Assembly (NCBI RefSeq): GCF_026151655.1
Contig: NZ_JAMQPN010000003.1
Coordinates: 124,001-188,000 of the forward strand
DNA from: Leptospira soteropolitanensis
GTDB taxonomy: Bacteria; Spirochaetota; Leptospiria; Leptospirales; Leptospiraceae
Direction: 5' to 3'
Length of the DNA stretch: 64,000 bases
The notes under the pieces were generated by a model. It saw only the letters and a list, made by a program, of their open reading frames with translations, was not told the DNA's origin and did not search any database. The translations under genes and the position numbers were made by a program. Below are positions 27,688-36,985 of the stretch, in pieces (the first letter of the stretch is position 1; each line of letters opens with the position of its first letter).

Positions 27688-28080
27688 ATGAAAAACCAAA
27701 TTCAGTTTTTACGAAAGAATTCGAAATACATTTTTTTAATCGATGGTCTCGGTGCCATTTTTTCTGAAGTTTTACTTTCTCTCGTTCTTCCATTGTTTGT
27801 CGAATTATTAGGAATGCCAATACGCACTCTTTATATCTTAGCATTGGTTCCTCTTGTTTTTGCCGTTTATTCCTTGTTATGTTATTTTTTGAATCCTAGT
27901 CAATGGAAACTATTTTTACGTGTGATCGCGGTTGCGAACTTTTTATATTGTGTGCTTACAATGGTTTACTTGGTGATCAATTTGGAACAAACCACGTTCA
28001 TTTGCGAGGTCTATTTTGTTTTAGAAATGATTGTAGTGGTAAGTTTGGCTAGTTGGGAGTGGAAGTTAACAAAGAAATAA
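27688..28080 (+). CDS. Small membrane protein, function unknown
   Basis: A 130-residue protein with four predicted membrane helices (about 15-38, 45-68, 75-97 and 102-124) and a basic end (WEWKLTKK). It resembles small four-helix integral proteins of no assigned role. It follows the decayed MTHFR-like region and ends immediately before the convergent exported-protein gene. Confidence 0.68.
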   Translation: MKNQIQFLRKNSKYIFLIDGLGAIFSEVLLSLVLPLFVELLGMPIRTLYILALVPLVFAVYSLLCYFLNPSQWKLFLRVIAVANFLYCVLTMVYLVINLEQTTFICEVYFVLEMIVVVSLASWEWKLTKK

Positions 28081-28902
28081 CTAATTCGAATGAGAGGGAG
28101 CCACAGGCATATAGTATTTGAGTCCTAAGTTACCTTGGATTTCAGGCGCCCAAAGGTCATCTAAAGTGCGACCTGCTTCCCTTGCATTGAGTGGAACTCT
28201 TACCATTCCCTCTAAGGTAAGGTTACTATTGGAAATGCTGATTCCCGGAGTAACGTAAACTTGTCTTCCTACAAAGTTTGTCCTAGAAGGTTCTTGTGCG
28301 CGAATCGAAGAGTTGAATCTGTTAGCGTATTCAGAAGAATCAAACCTATGTAGTTCCGAAAGTTGTAAAAAAAGTTCCCAACGCGAGTTTTTAATAAAAG
28401 AGAATAGGTTTCGATTGAGCCTGTATTTGATCCTTACTTTAGATTCTGCCACGTCTACATAACCTGAACCACCTTGGTTCAAAGACATTCCCATACTGAG
28501 GCCCAAATCAAAGGTAAACCCATTTCTATAATACACATAAGTGACATTCGGTTGGTAGGAAAGTAGGGCAGAGTTCATCCGTTCCGGTCGGACATCAAAA
28601 TTTCCTTCTGGATTTCGGTAAGGATTCGTCGTGGTGAAGGGAATGACTGGAGAAAAAATTTGAATCCCTGCCATTGGGTCATTAGATTTGGGAAGATTGC
28701 CATCAAAACCGAGTTCCAATTCCTTTGGAAAACGAAAAGGGATAAGGATCGCCAAATTTCCGTTATGTGACCCTCCCACTTGAAATAGAGAGGCTCTAGG
28801 ATCGGTGAAAGAATAACTGGAAAAGAATGGTAATCCTTGCGCAAAAATAGTAAAGCTCGTCAATGTGGCGAGAATGGTTGTTAGTACTATCTTTTTAAGC
28901 AT
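28081..28902 (-). CDS. Exported hypothetical protein, possible beta-barrel
   Basis: A 273-residue protein with a signal peptide (MLKKIVLTTILATLTSFTIFA, cleavage near AQG). The mature protein has repeated alternating strands with aromatic residues (for example NVTYVYYRNGFTFDLGLSMG), as expected for an outer-membrane barrel. It ends EIQGNLGLKYYMPVAPSHSN. No family is recognised. It is convergent with the small membrane protein and divergent from the phosphofructokinase gene. Confidence 0.7.
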   Translation of the reverse strand: MLKKIVLTTILATLTSFTIFAQGLPFFSSYSFTDPRASLFQVGGSHNGNLAILIPFRFPKELELGFDGNLPKSNDPMAGIQIFSPVIPFTTTNPYRNPEGNFDVRPERMNSALLSYQPNVTYVYYRNGFTFDLGLSMGMSLNQGGSGYVDVAESKVRIKYRLNRNLFSFIKNSRWELFLQLSELHRFDSSEYANRFNSSIRAQEPSRTNFVGRQVYVTPGISISNSNLTLEGMVRVPLNAREAGRTLDDLWAPEIQGNLGLKYYMPVAPSHSN

Positions 28903-28986
28903 CTAAAAGCATTTCTGCCTGCTTTTCCTTCCTTTGGCAATGAAATTTGCTTTCTTCTCGCTCTTTTTTTGTTATAAGTGAAACCG

Positions 28987-30300
28987 ATGAATGAAAACGA
29001 TACAAAGGTCGAACAATTTGGACCCTGCACGATTCCAAACCCAGCAGGGTATGACTACTGGACAGAGGATAACTCTGTTGTACTTTTCCAAACCATATTT
29101 TCAGGTCCCGAAGACGCTAGAAAAACAGTAGAAACAAGTCCCGTATTCTTTGAACAAGCCGGTCCAAAAGAAAAGATCTACTTTCGCCCAGAAGAAGTCA
29201 CTGCGGGGATTGTAACCTGTGGGGGACTTTGCCCAGGAATCAACGATGTGATCCGTGCCCTTGTGATGGAATTACATTACCGTTACAAAGTGCCTCGCAT
29301 TTTGGGATTTCCTTTTGGATATGAAGGCCTAGTAAAAAAATTTGGACATAGACCGGTGGAACTGACACCCGACAAGGTAGCTCATATTATGAACTTCGGT
29401 GGTTCCATTCTCGGATCCTCTCGTGGGAACCAAAATATTGGAGATATGGTCGATACATTGTTCCTCTATGGTGTGAAGATGTTATTTTGTATTGGTGGGG
29501 ACGGGACACTGCGCGGGGCACAAGCCATCCAAGAAGAAGTGCGGAAACGCAAAGAAGACATCGCCATTGTGGGAATACCCAAAACGATTGATAACGATAT
29601 CAACTATGTACAAAAAACTTTTGGTTTTTCGACTGCTTTTAGTAAGGCGGTAGAGGCTGTGAATTGTGCTCATGAAGAAGCCAAAGGTGCACCGAATGGA
29701 ATTGGCCTTGTGAAACTAATGGGTCGCCACTCTGGATTCATTGCTGTAAATGCAGCCCTTGCTTCAAAAAATGTGAATTTTGTCCTCATTCCTGAACTTG
29801 ATTTTGATTTGGAAGGAGAAGGTGCTTTTTTGACCGTTTTAAAAGAACGGATCCAAAGAAGAGGTCATGCGGTTGTGATTTTAGCTGAAGGTGCTGGTCA
29901 AAAGTTTTTTGAAGATAAAGGCGAAAAGGATTTATCAGGTAACAAGAAGTTGGCGGATATTGGAATTTTTATTAAAGATAAAATTACCGAGTATTTTAAA
30001 AAGGAAGGAGTAAATCTCAATTTAAAGTATATTGATCCGAGTTATATCATTCGCTCCGTACCTGCCAATGCCGAAGACTCTGTGTTTTGCGGGTTTCTTG
30101 CTCAAAATGCGGTCCATGCGGCTTTTGCTGGTCGGACCGGTTGCGTAGTGGGCATTTGGAACAATGTGTTTACAGTAATGCCCATTTCCCTTGCTATTGC
30201 AGAGAGAAAAGTATTACGTCCGGAAAGGAGTACTTTGTGGCGAGCACTGCTTGCTTCGACGGGACAACCCAATGTGATGAAGGCGAAAGGATTGGAATAA
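28987..30300 (+). CDS. pfkA: 6-phosphofructokinase, spirochaete/plant-type clade
   Basis: This enzyme phosphorylates fructose-6-phosphate in glycolysis. The 437-residue protein has [30 protein letters not shown] with the catalytic aspartate, and MGRHSGFIA. The glycine in GGDGT is the ATP-type residue, whereas the lysine in PKTIDND is typical of pyrophosphate-dependent enzymes. This combination is known in longer ATP-using PFKs of plants and trypanosomes. ATP is therefore the likelier donor, but this needs assay. The ATG at 28987 is used; a GTG at 28978 is possible. Confidence 0.92.
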   Translation: MNENDTKVEQFGPCTIPNPAGYDYWTEDNSVVLFQTIFSGPEDARKTVETSPVFFEQAGPKEKIYFRPEEVTAGIVTCGGLCPGINDVIRALVMELHYRYKVPRILGFPFGYEGLVKKFGHRPVELTPDKVAHIMNFGGSILGSSRGNQNIGDMVDTLFLYGVKMLFCIGGDGTLRGAQAIQEEVRKRKEDIAIVGIPKTIDNDINYVQKTFGFSTAFSKAVEAVNCAHEEAKGAPNGIGLVKLMGRHSGFIAVNAALASKNVNFVLIPELDFDLEGEGAFLTVLKERIQRRGHAVVILAEGAGQKFFEDKGEKDLSGNKKLADIGIFIKDKITEYFKKEGVNLNLKYIDPSYIIRSVPANAEDSVFCGFLAQNAVHAAFAGRTGCVVGIWNNVFTVMPISLAIAERKVLRPERSTLWRALLASTGQPNVMKAKGLE

Positions 30301-30357
30301 TTATGATTTTTCTCTTTCATCACAAGAAAGATTTCGTCTAACTGGAAGAGAGTTCGT

Positions 30358-30786
30358 ATGAATCCTATCCAAAACAAGCAAAAGAAAATTGTCAGTGCCA
30401 GCGTATTGACTTCATTTGCTTTCGTTTTGGTTTGTACGGCGGGATTTTTCCAGTGTCCAAAGTTAGGCATATTACCTGGAAACAGCGAATCCACAGCTTC
30501 TCAAGATTTTGCGATGCCTTGCCATGCGGAATCGAAGGGAGCTGAGGATCCTGAAAATTCCACAAATGGAAATTCATGCCAGTGTAACGAAGTTTCCAAA
30601 TCGGAAGATTCTAGCTTTCAAATAGAGTTTTCCAAATTAGTCCGAATCTCAATTCAGAAACTATATTTGCCATTGCATTTGGAATTACCAATTGCCAAGT
30701 TACTATTTGAAACGAATCGTAATAACAACGATATTTCTCAATCAAATTCCCAAGTTCTACAAAAAACCGTAAAACTTCTCATTTAA
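30358..30786 (+). CDS. Small exported Cys/His protein ahead of the copper efflux operon
   Basis: A 142-residue protein with an N-terminal hydrophobic segment (about 11-31, ending near FFQC). The mature part has a possible metal-binding stretch with MPCHAES and SCQCNE. The C-terminus is basic and hydrophobic. It lies 38 bases before the TolC-like gene and is probably the first gene of the efflux operon, perhaps binding copper or silver. No known family (including CusF) is recognised. Confidence 0.6.
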   Translation: MNPIQNKQKKIVSASVLTSFAFVLVCTAGFFQCPKLGILPGNSESTASQDFAMPCHAESKGAEDPENSTNGNSCQCNEVSKSEDSSFQIEFSKLVRISIQKLYLPLHLELPIAKLLFETNRNNNDISQSNSQVLQKTVKLLI

Positions 30787-30824
30787 ATCGATCCGTTTTT
30801 TTTAATAAAAAGCGGAGTGATTAT

Positions 30825-32189
30825 ATGAGAAGATATTATATATATAAATTAAAATATACTACATTACTTGTATTATGTATATTTATTACTGACTTGTTTG
30901 CAGGCAGTTCTAGCGATATTAATAGAAAAATAAACGAATTATTAAAAAAACATCCAGAAGTATCTTTGAAGTTTTTGGAAGCGAAGGAAAAGGGATTTCG
31001 ATCCAAACATGCTGATGTTTATCCTGATCCCAAAATTGGCTTTGCATTTCGATCCTATCCTTATCGCTCTGGATTTGATACCGATCGAGCGAGACCAGAT
31101 ACACCCAGTATGACGGGAAAAGAATATTCAATCTCACAAGAAATTCCTTTCCCAGGTAGATTGAATTTAGAAAAACAAATTTTGAAATCAGATTCGGAGT
31201 TGGATTATTGGAGCGGAGTTTGGGTCCAAAATGAATTTATGCGATCTTATTTTGAATTGGTGTTATCCATTGCGGCAATTGAAAGGGAATTAAACGACCT
31301 ACTTAGCATTGAAAAACAGCTGAATACAAAAGTCAAATTAGAGTCGTCCCAATATATTTCAGAACAATTTAAGTTATCAAACTTAATCAAAACAAAAAAT
31401 CAGATTGAAAGAATTAAAGACCGAGTCATTGAGAAAACGATAACATTAAAAGAATTAAAACAATCCGTTGAGTTTTATTCGAATCATATTGGTGCCAATT
31501 CCATTACAGAAGAAGAGATTATTGGATATTTGGCAAATAAAGAAAGTAATATTGAGCAGGAATTGTCTGGGGATTCGCTATCAAAGTTCCCTCTGATTCA
31601 ATTTGCTGAAGTAAACCAATCAAAGGCGATCGTTGAATCCAAAAAGGATGAGATTTTGCATTTGCCAGATTTTGAAATATTCCTGAGTTATATGCAAAGA
31701 AAACGTAAACCCTTTTTACTTGATAGTGGTCCTTTAAACTTAAGCATCATGGATAATCCTGAATTTGCTGGTGATCTTTGGAGTGCTGGTGTAACCATTC
31801 GTGTCCCTGTTTGGTCTTTATCGAAGATCGATGAATTAAACCAATCAAATGCGATCAGAATCACAAGGTTACAAAAGGAAAAAGAAAAGGAACAAATTCG
31901 ACTTAAGTCAGAATACCAAGCAACGATCGAAGCATGGTTAGGGAATAAACAAAGATTCGAGCATTTTAAAAACAATCTTTTGCCATCCTTCCAAAAGAAT
32001 ATAAAATCATCACTTTCATCATATGCTAAGGGAGAAAGTGTATTAGGTGAGAGTTACGATTTAATTGTCGAATCATTAGAAATGCAATCTCAATTACACC
32101 AAATCCAATTCAAACGATGGTCAACAGTATTGAAATTACTGCAACTAACAAATCACTTGTTGCCAGAAGGAGAAATTCATGAAGATTAA
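30825..32189 (+). CDS. cusC: Outer-membrane efflux protein, TolC/CusC family
   Basis: A 454-residue outer-membrane factor that forms the exit duct of a tripartite metal pump. It has a signal peptide (LLVLCIFITDLFAG) and long helical coiled-coil repeats typical of the TolC family (EKGFRSKHADVYPDPKIGF, later EYSISQEIPFPG). Its stop overlaps the adaptor start by 11 bases. The gene name is by context with the CusA-type pump. Confidence 0.87.
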   Translation: MRRYYIYKLKYTTLLVLCIFITDLFAGSSSDINRKINELLKKHPEVSLKFLEAKEKGFRSKHADVYPDPKIGFAFRSYPYRSGFDTDRARPDTPSMTGKEYSISQEIPFPGRLNLEKQILKSDSELDYWSGVWVQNEFMRSYFELVLSIAAIERELNDLLSIEKQLNTKVKLESSQYISEQFKLSNLIKTKNQIERIKDRVIEKTITLKELKQSVEFYSNHIGANSITEEEIIGYLANKESNIEQELSGDSLSKFPLIQFAEVNQSKAIVESKKDEILHLPDFEIFLSYMQRKRKPFLLDSGPLNLSIMDNPEFAGDLWSAGVTIRVPVWSLSKIDELNQSNAIRITRLQKEKEKEQIRLKSEYQATIEAWLGNKQRFEHFKNNLLPSFQKNIKSSLSSYAKGESVLGESYDLIVESLEMQSQLHQIQFKRWSTVLKLLQLTNHLLPEGEIHED

Positions 32190-33171
32190 AAAAATACTTT
32201 TTCCCATTGTGTTGTTATTCTTAGTTTCATGCGATGAAACCGTACACAATCATAAGGATATTTATACTTGTCCGATGCATCCCCAGATTGAAATGGATCA
32301 TCCTGGAGAATGCCCGATATGTGGAATGCAACTCGTGAAAAAGGAAGATCCACTGCTCGAGCCTGAACGTGAAAATCATTCCCAACAAAAAGAACCTGAT
32401 CTTAAGTTATCAGAGAATAAACAATCAATTCTTAACTTAGATACAATTCTTGTTTCGAAGGGGAAAATCATTAAGACAATTAATCTCAGTGGACAAGTTG
32501 CGTATGATCCTGAGATTTTTTCGACAGCTAATGAATATAAATCCATTGGTGCTGAGAATGAATGGGGAAAAGAAATTCGTGCCGGCATTCGTTTGAGGTT
32601 CACTAAGTTGGGGCTAAGTGAGAAACAGATCCAATACATTTTTTCGAAAAGCTCAAACCTTTTTCTGACAGGGAGATCCCATCAAACGGCACTTCTAGTG
32701 TTCCAAGTGTATGAGAATGATCTTTCATACTTAAAAGTAGGGAAGTTCATTGATTTAGTGAACCCAGTAGAAACGAATGCTCTCCCCAAGGCTAAAATTG
32801 TAGCGATAGGAAATTTGGTTAACCAAGATACAAGAACTTTGTCTGTTTGGTGTGAGGTGAAAGACTTAAAGGAATTCTTTAAACCTCAAATGTATGTGCA
32901 AGGCACCTATGAAATTGAAAAAACCAATGTGTTGAGAATTCCAAGAGAATCCATTCTCCCCACGGGAAAATCCGATTTAGTGTATAAAAAAACCGATACA
33001 AATCATTATACTCCAAAGAAAATAAAACTTGGGTTTTCCTCCACGGAATGGGTCGAGGTAACAGAAGGTCTAGAAGAGAATGATGAGATTGTATCCAAAG
33101 CAAATTTTCTATTAGATTCTGAATCAAAGTTAAAGTTAGGTGGAGATAAAAATGATCAGCACAATCATTAA
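32179..33171 (+). CDS. cusB: Periplasmic adaptor, CusB family, with heavy-metal-binding domain; lipoyl domain apparently absent
   Basis: A 330-residue lipoprotein (LFLVSC, lipid at C18). An N-terminal heavy-metal-binding domain has YTCPMHP and ECPICGMQL. The beta-barrel and membrane-proximal domains are present (FQVYENDLSYLKVGK, VIGNLV-like strand, RIPRESIL). Both halves of the lipoyl (barrel-sandwich) domain expected around GQVAYDP and after the helical hairpin (LGLSEKQIQ) are missing, so the protein is shorter than the usual 400-500 residues. It links the inner-membrane pump to the outer-membrane duct. RBS GGAG lies just before the ATG. It overlaps its neighbours on both sides. Confidence 0.86.
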   Translation: MKIKKILFPIVLLFLVSCDETVHNHKDIYTCPMHPQIEMDHPGECPICGMQLVKKEDPLLEPERENHSQQKEPDLKLSENKQSILNLDTILVSKGKIIKTINLSGQVAYDPEIFSTANEYKSIGAENEWGKEIRAGIRLRFTKLGLSEKQIQYIFSKSSNLFLTGRSHQTALLVFQVYENDLSYLKVGKFIDLVNPVETNALPKAKIVAIGNLVNQDTRTLSVWCEVKDLKEFFKPQMYVQGTYEIEKTNVLRIPRESILPTGKSDLVYKKTDTNHYTPKKIKLGFSSTEWVEVTEGLEENDEIVSKANFLLDSESKLKLGGDKNDQHNH

Positions 33172-36100
33172 ATTTTCCGCTAACAATCGGTATCTTGTCA
33201 TTTTTGCTACTTTATTTTTTGTATTAATGTCAATGTTTGCCATGAAAAATATTCCATTGGATGCTTTGCCTGATATGTCTGATACTCAGGTCATTATTTA
33301 TTCCAAATGGGATCGGAGTCCAGATATCATTGAAGACCAAGTTACGTATCCAATCGTCAGATCGTTATTAGGTGCACCAAAGGTAAAAGCGATTCGGGGG
33401 TTTTCTGACTTTGGATATTCATTTGTGTACGTGATATTCGAAGATGGAACAGATTTGTATTGGGCACGTTCCCGAGTGAATGAATACATTTCCCAATTAC
33501 AAAATAATCTGCCTGCAGGTGTAAACTTAAGTCTGGGGCCAGATGCCACAGGTGTTGGTTGGATCTATCAATATGTATTAGTAGATGAAACAAACCAGAT
33601 GAATTTGGCTGAAATTCGCTCGTTTCAAGATTTTAAATTAAAGTATTTGCTGAATTCGATTCCAGGTGTGGCGGAAGTTGCCACTGTGGGTGGATTTAAG
33701 AAACAATACCAAATCCAAATTGACCCATTAAAATTACAAATTTTTGGAATCGATATGGATCGAGTCATAGATACGGTTCGTAAATCAAACGATGACATTG
33801 GAGCAAGGTTACTCGAAATTGGCGGGGCTGAATATATGATTCGTGTTAGAGGGTACGTTCAATCCAAAGAAGACATCGAACAGATATCGTTAGGTGCAAA
33901 TTCAATTGGGACTCCCATTTATTTATCTCAAGTAGCCAAAATAGTAGATGGCCCTGACTTAAGGAGAGGAGTTGGTGATTGGAATGGAGAAGGTGATCAA
34001 GTATCTGGTATCATCATCATGAGGCATGGGGAAAATGCATTACGAGTCATTGAATCTGTACAAGATAAAATAAAATCAATAGAAGCATCTTTACCAAAAG
34101 GTTTAAAAATAAAACCAGTCTATGATCGTTCCATCCTCATTAACGAAACCATTCGTGTTCTAAAAGCAAAGTTAGCTGAGGAAATCATTGTTGTATCCCT
34201 TATCATTTTAATTTTTTTGTGGCATATCCCTTCTGCGATTGTTCCGATCCTCACGATCCCAATTGCGGTGGTCCTTTCTTTTTTACCAATGTATTTGGCT
34301 GACATCGGTTCCAATTTAATGTCCCTTGCTGGGATTGCTTTATCGATCGGTGTCCTTGTTGATGGAGCCATTGTAGAGGTTGAAAATGCTTATAAAAAAT
34401 TGGAAGAGTGGGAAACATCTGGTCGGGTAGGAGACTTCCATGCGATTCGACTCGAAGCACTCCTAGAAGTGGGACCTTCTGTTTTCTTTTCTTTACTCAT
34501 CATCGCAGTTGCCTTTTTCCCAATTTTTACATTGGTTGACCAAGAAGGAAAATTATTTAGACCACTGGCAATCTCAAAAAACCTTACAATGGCCATTGCT
34601 GCAATCCTTGCCATTACTGTTGATCCTGCATTTCGTATGTTATTCACGCGTATGGATCCCTTTACAAAGTTTACGCCAGTGGTAAATTCTCTTCTCACTA
34701 GTATCTTTGTAGGTAAATATTATTCAGAGAAAAACCATCCGATTAGCAAACGTTTGTACGCAATTTACGAGCCTATCGTGAAAACAATTTTGATCCATCC
34801 CCAAAAAACGATCTTCAGTGCGGTAATGTTATTTCTCCTTACTGTTCCGATTTATTTTAAGTTAGGGACGGAGTTTTTACCACCTTTGAATGAAGGTACT
34901 ATTTTATATATGCCAACAACTCTTCCTGGGATTAGCATTGGGGAAGCAGAACGAGTATTAAAAATTATGGATCAAAAATTAGCGAGTTTCCCTGAAGTGG
35001 AATCGGTATATGGAAAAGCTGGAAGAGCAGATACTTCTACAGATCCTTCTCCCATCTCGATGTTTGAGGTCGTTATCACACTAAAACCAGAAAAAGATTG
35101 GCGGTATGGGCTCACCAAAGATGACCTAGTGAAACAAATGAATGAACAAATGGAGATTCCTGGATTTTCAAATGCATGGACTCAGCCAATCCGCGCTCGG
35201 ATCGATATGTTATCTACAGGGATTCGGACACCGATCGGTATAAAAGTGTTAGGTGAAAATCTTGAAAAAATCCAAGAAGTTGGGATCAATATAGAAACTG
35301 TTCTAAAAAAAGAAAAAAATGTTCGCTCCGTTTTTGCAGAGAGAACATCAGGTGGGTATTATATTGATATTAAAATAAAAAGAGAGCTTGCTGCAAAGTA
35401 TGGATTAACCATTGAGGACATCCAAAAAACAATCCTTTCTGCTTTGGGTGGAGAAACTATCTCTACAACCATTGAAAAAAGGGAAAGGTATTCCATTCAA
35501 ATCCGTTATCCTAGGGAATATCGTGATAGTATGGAAATGATTTCAAAAGTACTGATCCCAATTGCAAATCGAGGCCATATTCCTTTGAGTTATTTAGCAA
35601 CTCTTGAATACAACATTGGACCTACTATGATCCGAGATGAGAATGGGTTTTTAACTGGGTACGTTTATGTAGATACTACGGACATGGATTTGCTTGGATT
35701 TGTAGATCGGTTGAAATACATCGTAGAATCTGAAGTAAATCTTCCCAATGGTGTTTTTTTAGAGTGGAGCGGACAGTATGAAAATATTGTCCGTGTAAGA
35801 AACAGGATGATGATTGTAGTTCCTATTACACTGGTCTTGATTTTCTTTCTATTATACATCAATACCAAATCTATGATGAAAACAGCCATTGTTTTAACAG
35901 CAGTCCCTTTTTCCATGATCGGAGCCTTTTGGTTGTTATTTGTCTTGGACTATCAAATTTCAATTGCCGTTTGGGTGGGAATAATCGCACTACTTGGGTT
36001 AGATGCAGAGACAGGTGTTTTTATGCTGATGTATTTAGATCTTTCCTTTGAGAAACATAAAATTCAAAATCCGAATATGAATATACCTGAATTAAAACTT

Positions 36101-36343
36101 GCGATCATTGAAGGGGCAGTGCACAGAATTCGTCCCAAGATGATGACAGTTCTTTCCGGATTTATTGGGTTATTGCCAATTATGTGGGCAACGGGATCTG
36201 GCTCTGATCTAATGAAACGAATTGCTGCTCCGATGGTTGGAGGGCTTGTCACAAGTTTTGCACTTGAGCTTGTGGTTTACCCAGCCATATATTTTCTTTG
36301 GAAACAAAAAGAGATGGGGCTAAAGAATCGTAACTTGGCTTGA
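33152..36343 (+). CDS. cusA: Cu(I)/Ag(I) RND efflux pump, CusA family
   Basis: A 1063-residue proton-driven inner-membrane pump with twelve helices. The three methionines that bind Cu(I)/Ag(I) in CusA are all recognisable: ILYMPTT, PISMFEV and RIDMLSTGI. The RND motif GVLVDGAIVEVENAYKKLE is present. It expels copper or silver through CusC. The ATG at 33152 has GGAG six bases upstream; a GTG at 33140 is less likely. It overlaps the adaptor gene by 20 bases, and a hairpin terminator follows. Confidence 0.93.
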   Translation: MISTIIKFSANNRYLVIFATLFFVLMSMFAMKNIPLDALPDMSDTQVIIYSKWDRSPDIIEDQVTYPIVRSLLGAPKVKAIRGFSDFGYSFVYVIFEDGTDLYWARSRVNEYISQLQNNLPAGVNLSLGPDATGVGWIYQYVLVDETNQMNLAEIRSFQDFKLKYLLNSIPGVAEVATVGGFKKQYQIQIDPLKLQIFGIDMDRVIDTVRKSNDDIGARLLEIGGAEYMIRVRGYVQSKEDIEQISLGANSIGTPIYLSQVAKIVDGPDLRRGVGDWNGEGDQVSGIIIMRHGENALRVIESVQDKIKSIEASLPKGLKIKPVYDRSILINETIRVLKAKLAEEIIVVSLIILIFLWHIPSAIVPILTIPIAVVLSFLPMYLADIGSNLMSLAGIALSIGVLVDGAIVEVENAYKKLEEWETSGRVGDFHAIRLEALLEVGPSVFFSLLIIAVAFFPIFTLVDQEGKLFRPLAISKNLTMAIAAILAITVDPAFRMLFTRMDPFTKFTPVVNSLLTSIFVGKYYSEKNHPISKRLYAIYEPIVKTILIHPQKTIFSAVMLFLLTVPIYFKLGTEFLPPLNEGTILYMPTTLPGISIGEAERVLKIMDQKLASFPEVESVYGKAGRADTSTDPSPISMFEVVITLKPEKDWRYGLTKDDLVKQMNEQMEIPGFSNAWTQPIRARIDMLSTGIRTPIGIKVLGENLEKIQEVGINIETVLKKEKNVRSVFAERTSGGYYIDIKIKRELAAKYGLTIEDIQKTILSALGGETISTTIEKRERYSIQIRYPREYRDSMEMISKVLIPIANRGHIPLSYLATLEYNIGPTMIRDENGFLTGYVYVDTTDMDLLGFVDRLKYIVESEVNLPNGVFLEWSGQYENIVRVRNRMMIVVPITLVLIFFLLYINTKSMMKTAIVLTAVPFSMIGAFWLLFVLDYQISIAVWVGIIALLGLDAETGVFMLMYLDLSFEKHKIQNPNMNIPELKLAIIEGAVHRIRPKMMTVLSGFIGLLPIMWATGSGSDLMKRIAAPMVGGLVTSFALELVVYPAIYFLWKQKEMGLKNRNLA

Positions 36344-36359
36344 GTATGTATAATGGAAA

Positions 36360-36387
36360 AATAGCTGAAGATTCCTCTTCAGCTATT
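36360..36387 (-). terminator. Intrinsic terminator between cusA and the coiled-coil gene
   Basis: A perfect 11-bp stem (36360-36370 with 36377-36387) and six-base loop. On the minus strand it is followed by TTTTTCC, a good terminator for the coiled-coil gene, whose stop lies in the hairpin. On the plus strand the T-tail is weaker but it may also stop cusA transcription. Confidence 0.72.
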
Positions 36388-36969
36388 CTCTACTTTTTTC
36401 TGAAATTTAAGAATATTGTCCCGGATCTCTTCTTCTTTTTTATGGAGTTCTTGTAGGAATTCCGTATCGAGGATCATTTCGGGTTTTTTGATAAACTTAC
36501 TTTCATCATAATTGTCAATTTCGTATAACAGATCTTCGATGTTGGATTCTACTTTGACCAAACTTTGGATGGATTCCACTACCTTTTTGTTTACAAAGAG
36601 TATTTCTTTAAATCGAAGAATGTAATGTTGGAACCTATTTTCGCGAATCATGGCTTGGCGTTGCATTTCCTTAACCACTTCGCGTTCTTTGAGAACCTCT
36701 TTTTTCTCAACTAGAATTTGATTTTTGAAGATTCGAATCAGATTTTCTGTTTCAAGTTTATAATTTTCAAAACTGCTATTGTGATTGTTTTGTAAGTCTT
36801 CTAGTTGTTTGCGGAAATCTTTTTCACGCAAACGATCTTGTTCTTTGCGTAATTTGTCAGATGTTAGTAACGCGTTTTTGACACGTGTTTCGATGACAGC
36901 ATCTAACATGGCTTTGTGCAGTTTATCCAATCGTAAGGTCACTGCCATTGCATATAGAATGCGTTTCAT
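36379..36969 (-). CDS. Coiled-coil hypothetical protein
   Basis: A 196-residue, highly charged, largely helical protein (for example RKEQDRLREKDFRKQLEDLQ and EKKEVLKEREVVKEMQRQ), predicted to form long coiled coils. It has no membrane helix or signal peptide. It lies 16 bases downstream of the GAF-SpoIIE phosphatase and is probably co-transcribed; a role as a regulatory partner or scaffold is possible. No family is recognised. Confidence 0.7.
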   Translation of the reverse strand: MKRILYAMAVTLRLDKLHKAMLDAVIETRVKNALLTSDKLRKEQDRLREKDFRKQLEDLQNNHNSSFENYKLETENLIRIFKNQILVEKKEVLKEREVVKEMQRQAMIRENRFQHYILRFKEILFVNKKVVESIQSLVKVESNIEDLLYEIDNYDESKFIKKPEMILDTEFLQELHKKEEEIRDNILKFQKKVENS

Positions 36970-36985
36970 AAAAACTCCTTTATTA

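Noticed and set aside
30787..30824. A hairpin with TCCG and CGGA arms before the TolC-like gene
   Set aside because: The stem relies mostly on T/A pairs from runs and the position just before the start suggests a leader rather than a terminator; too weak to list.
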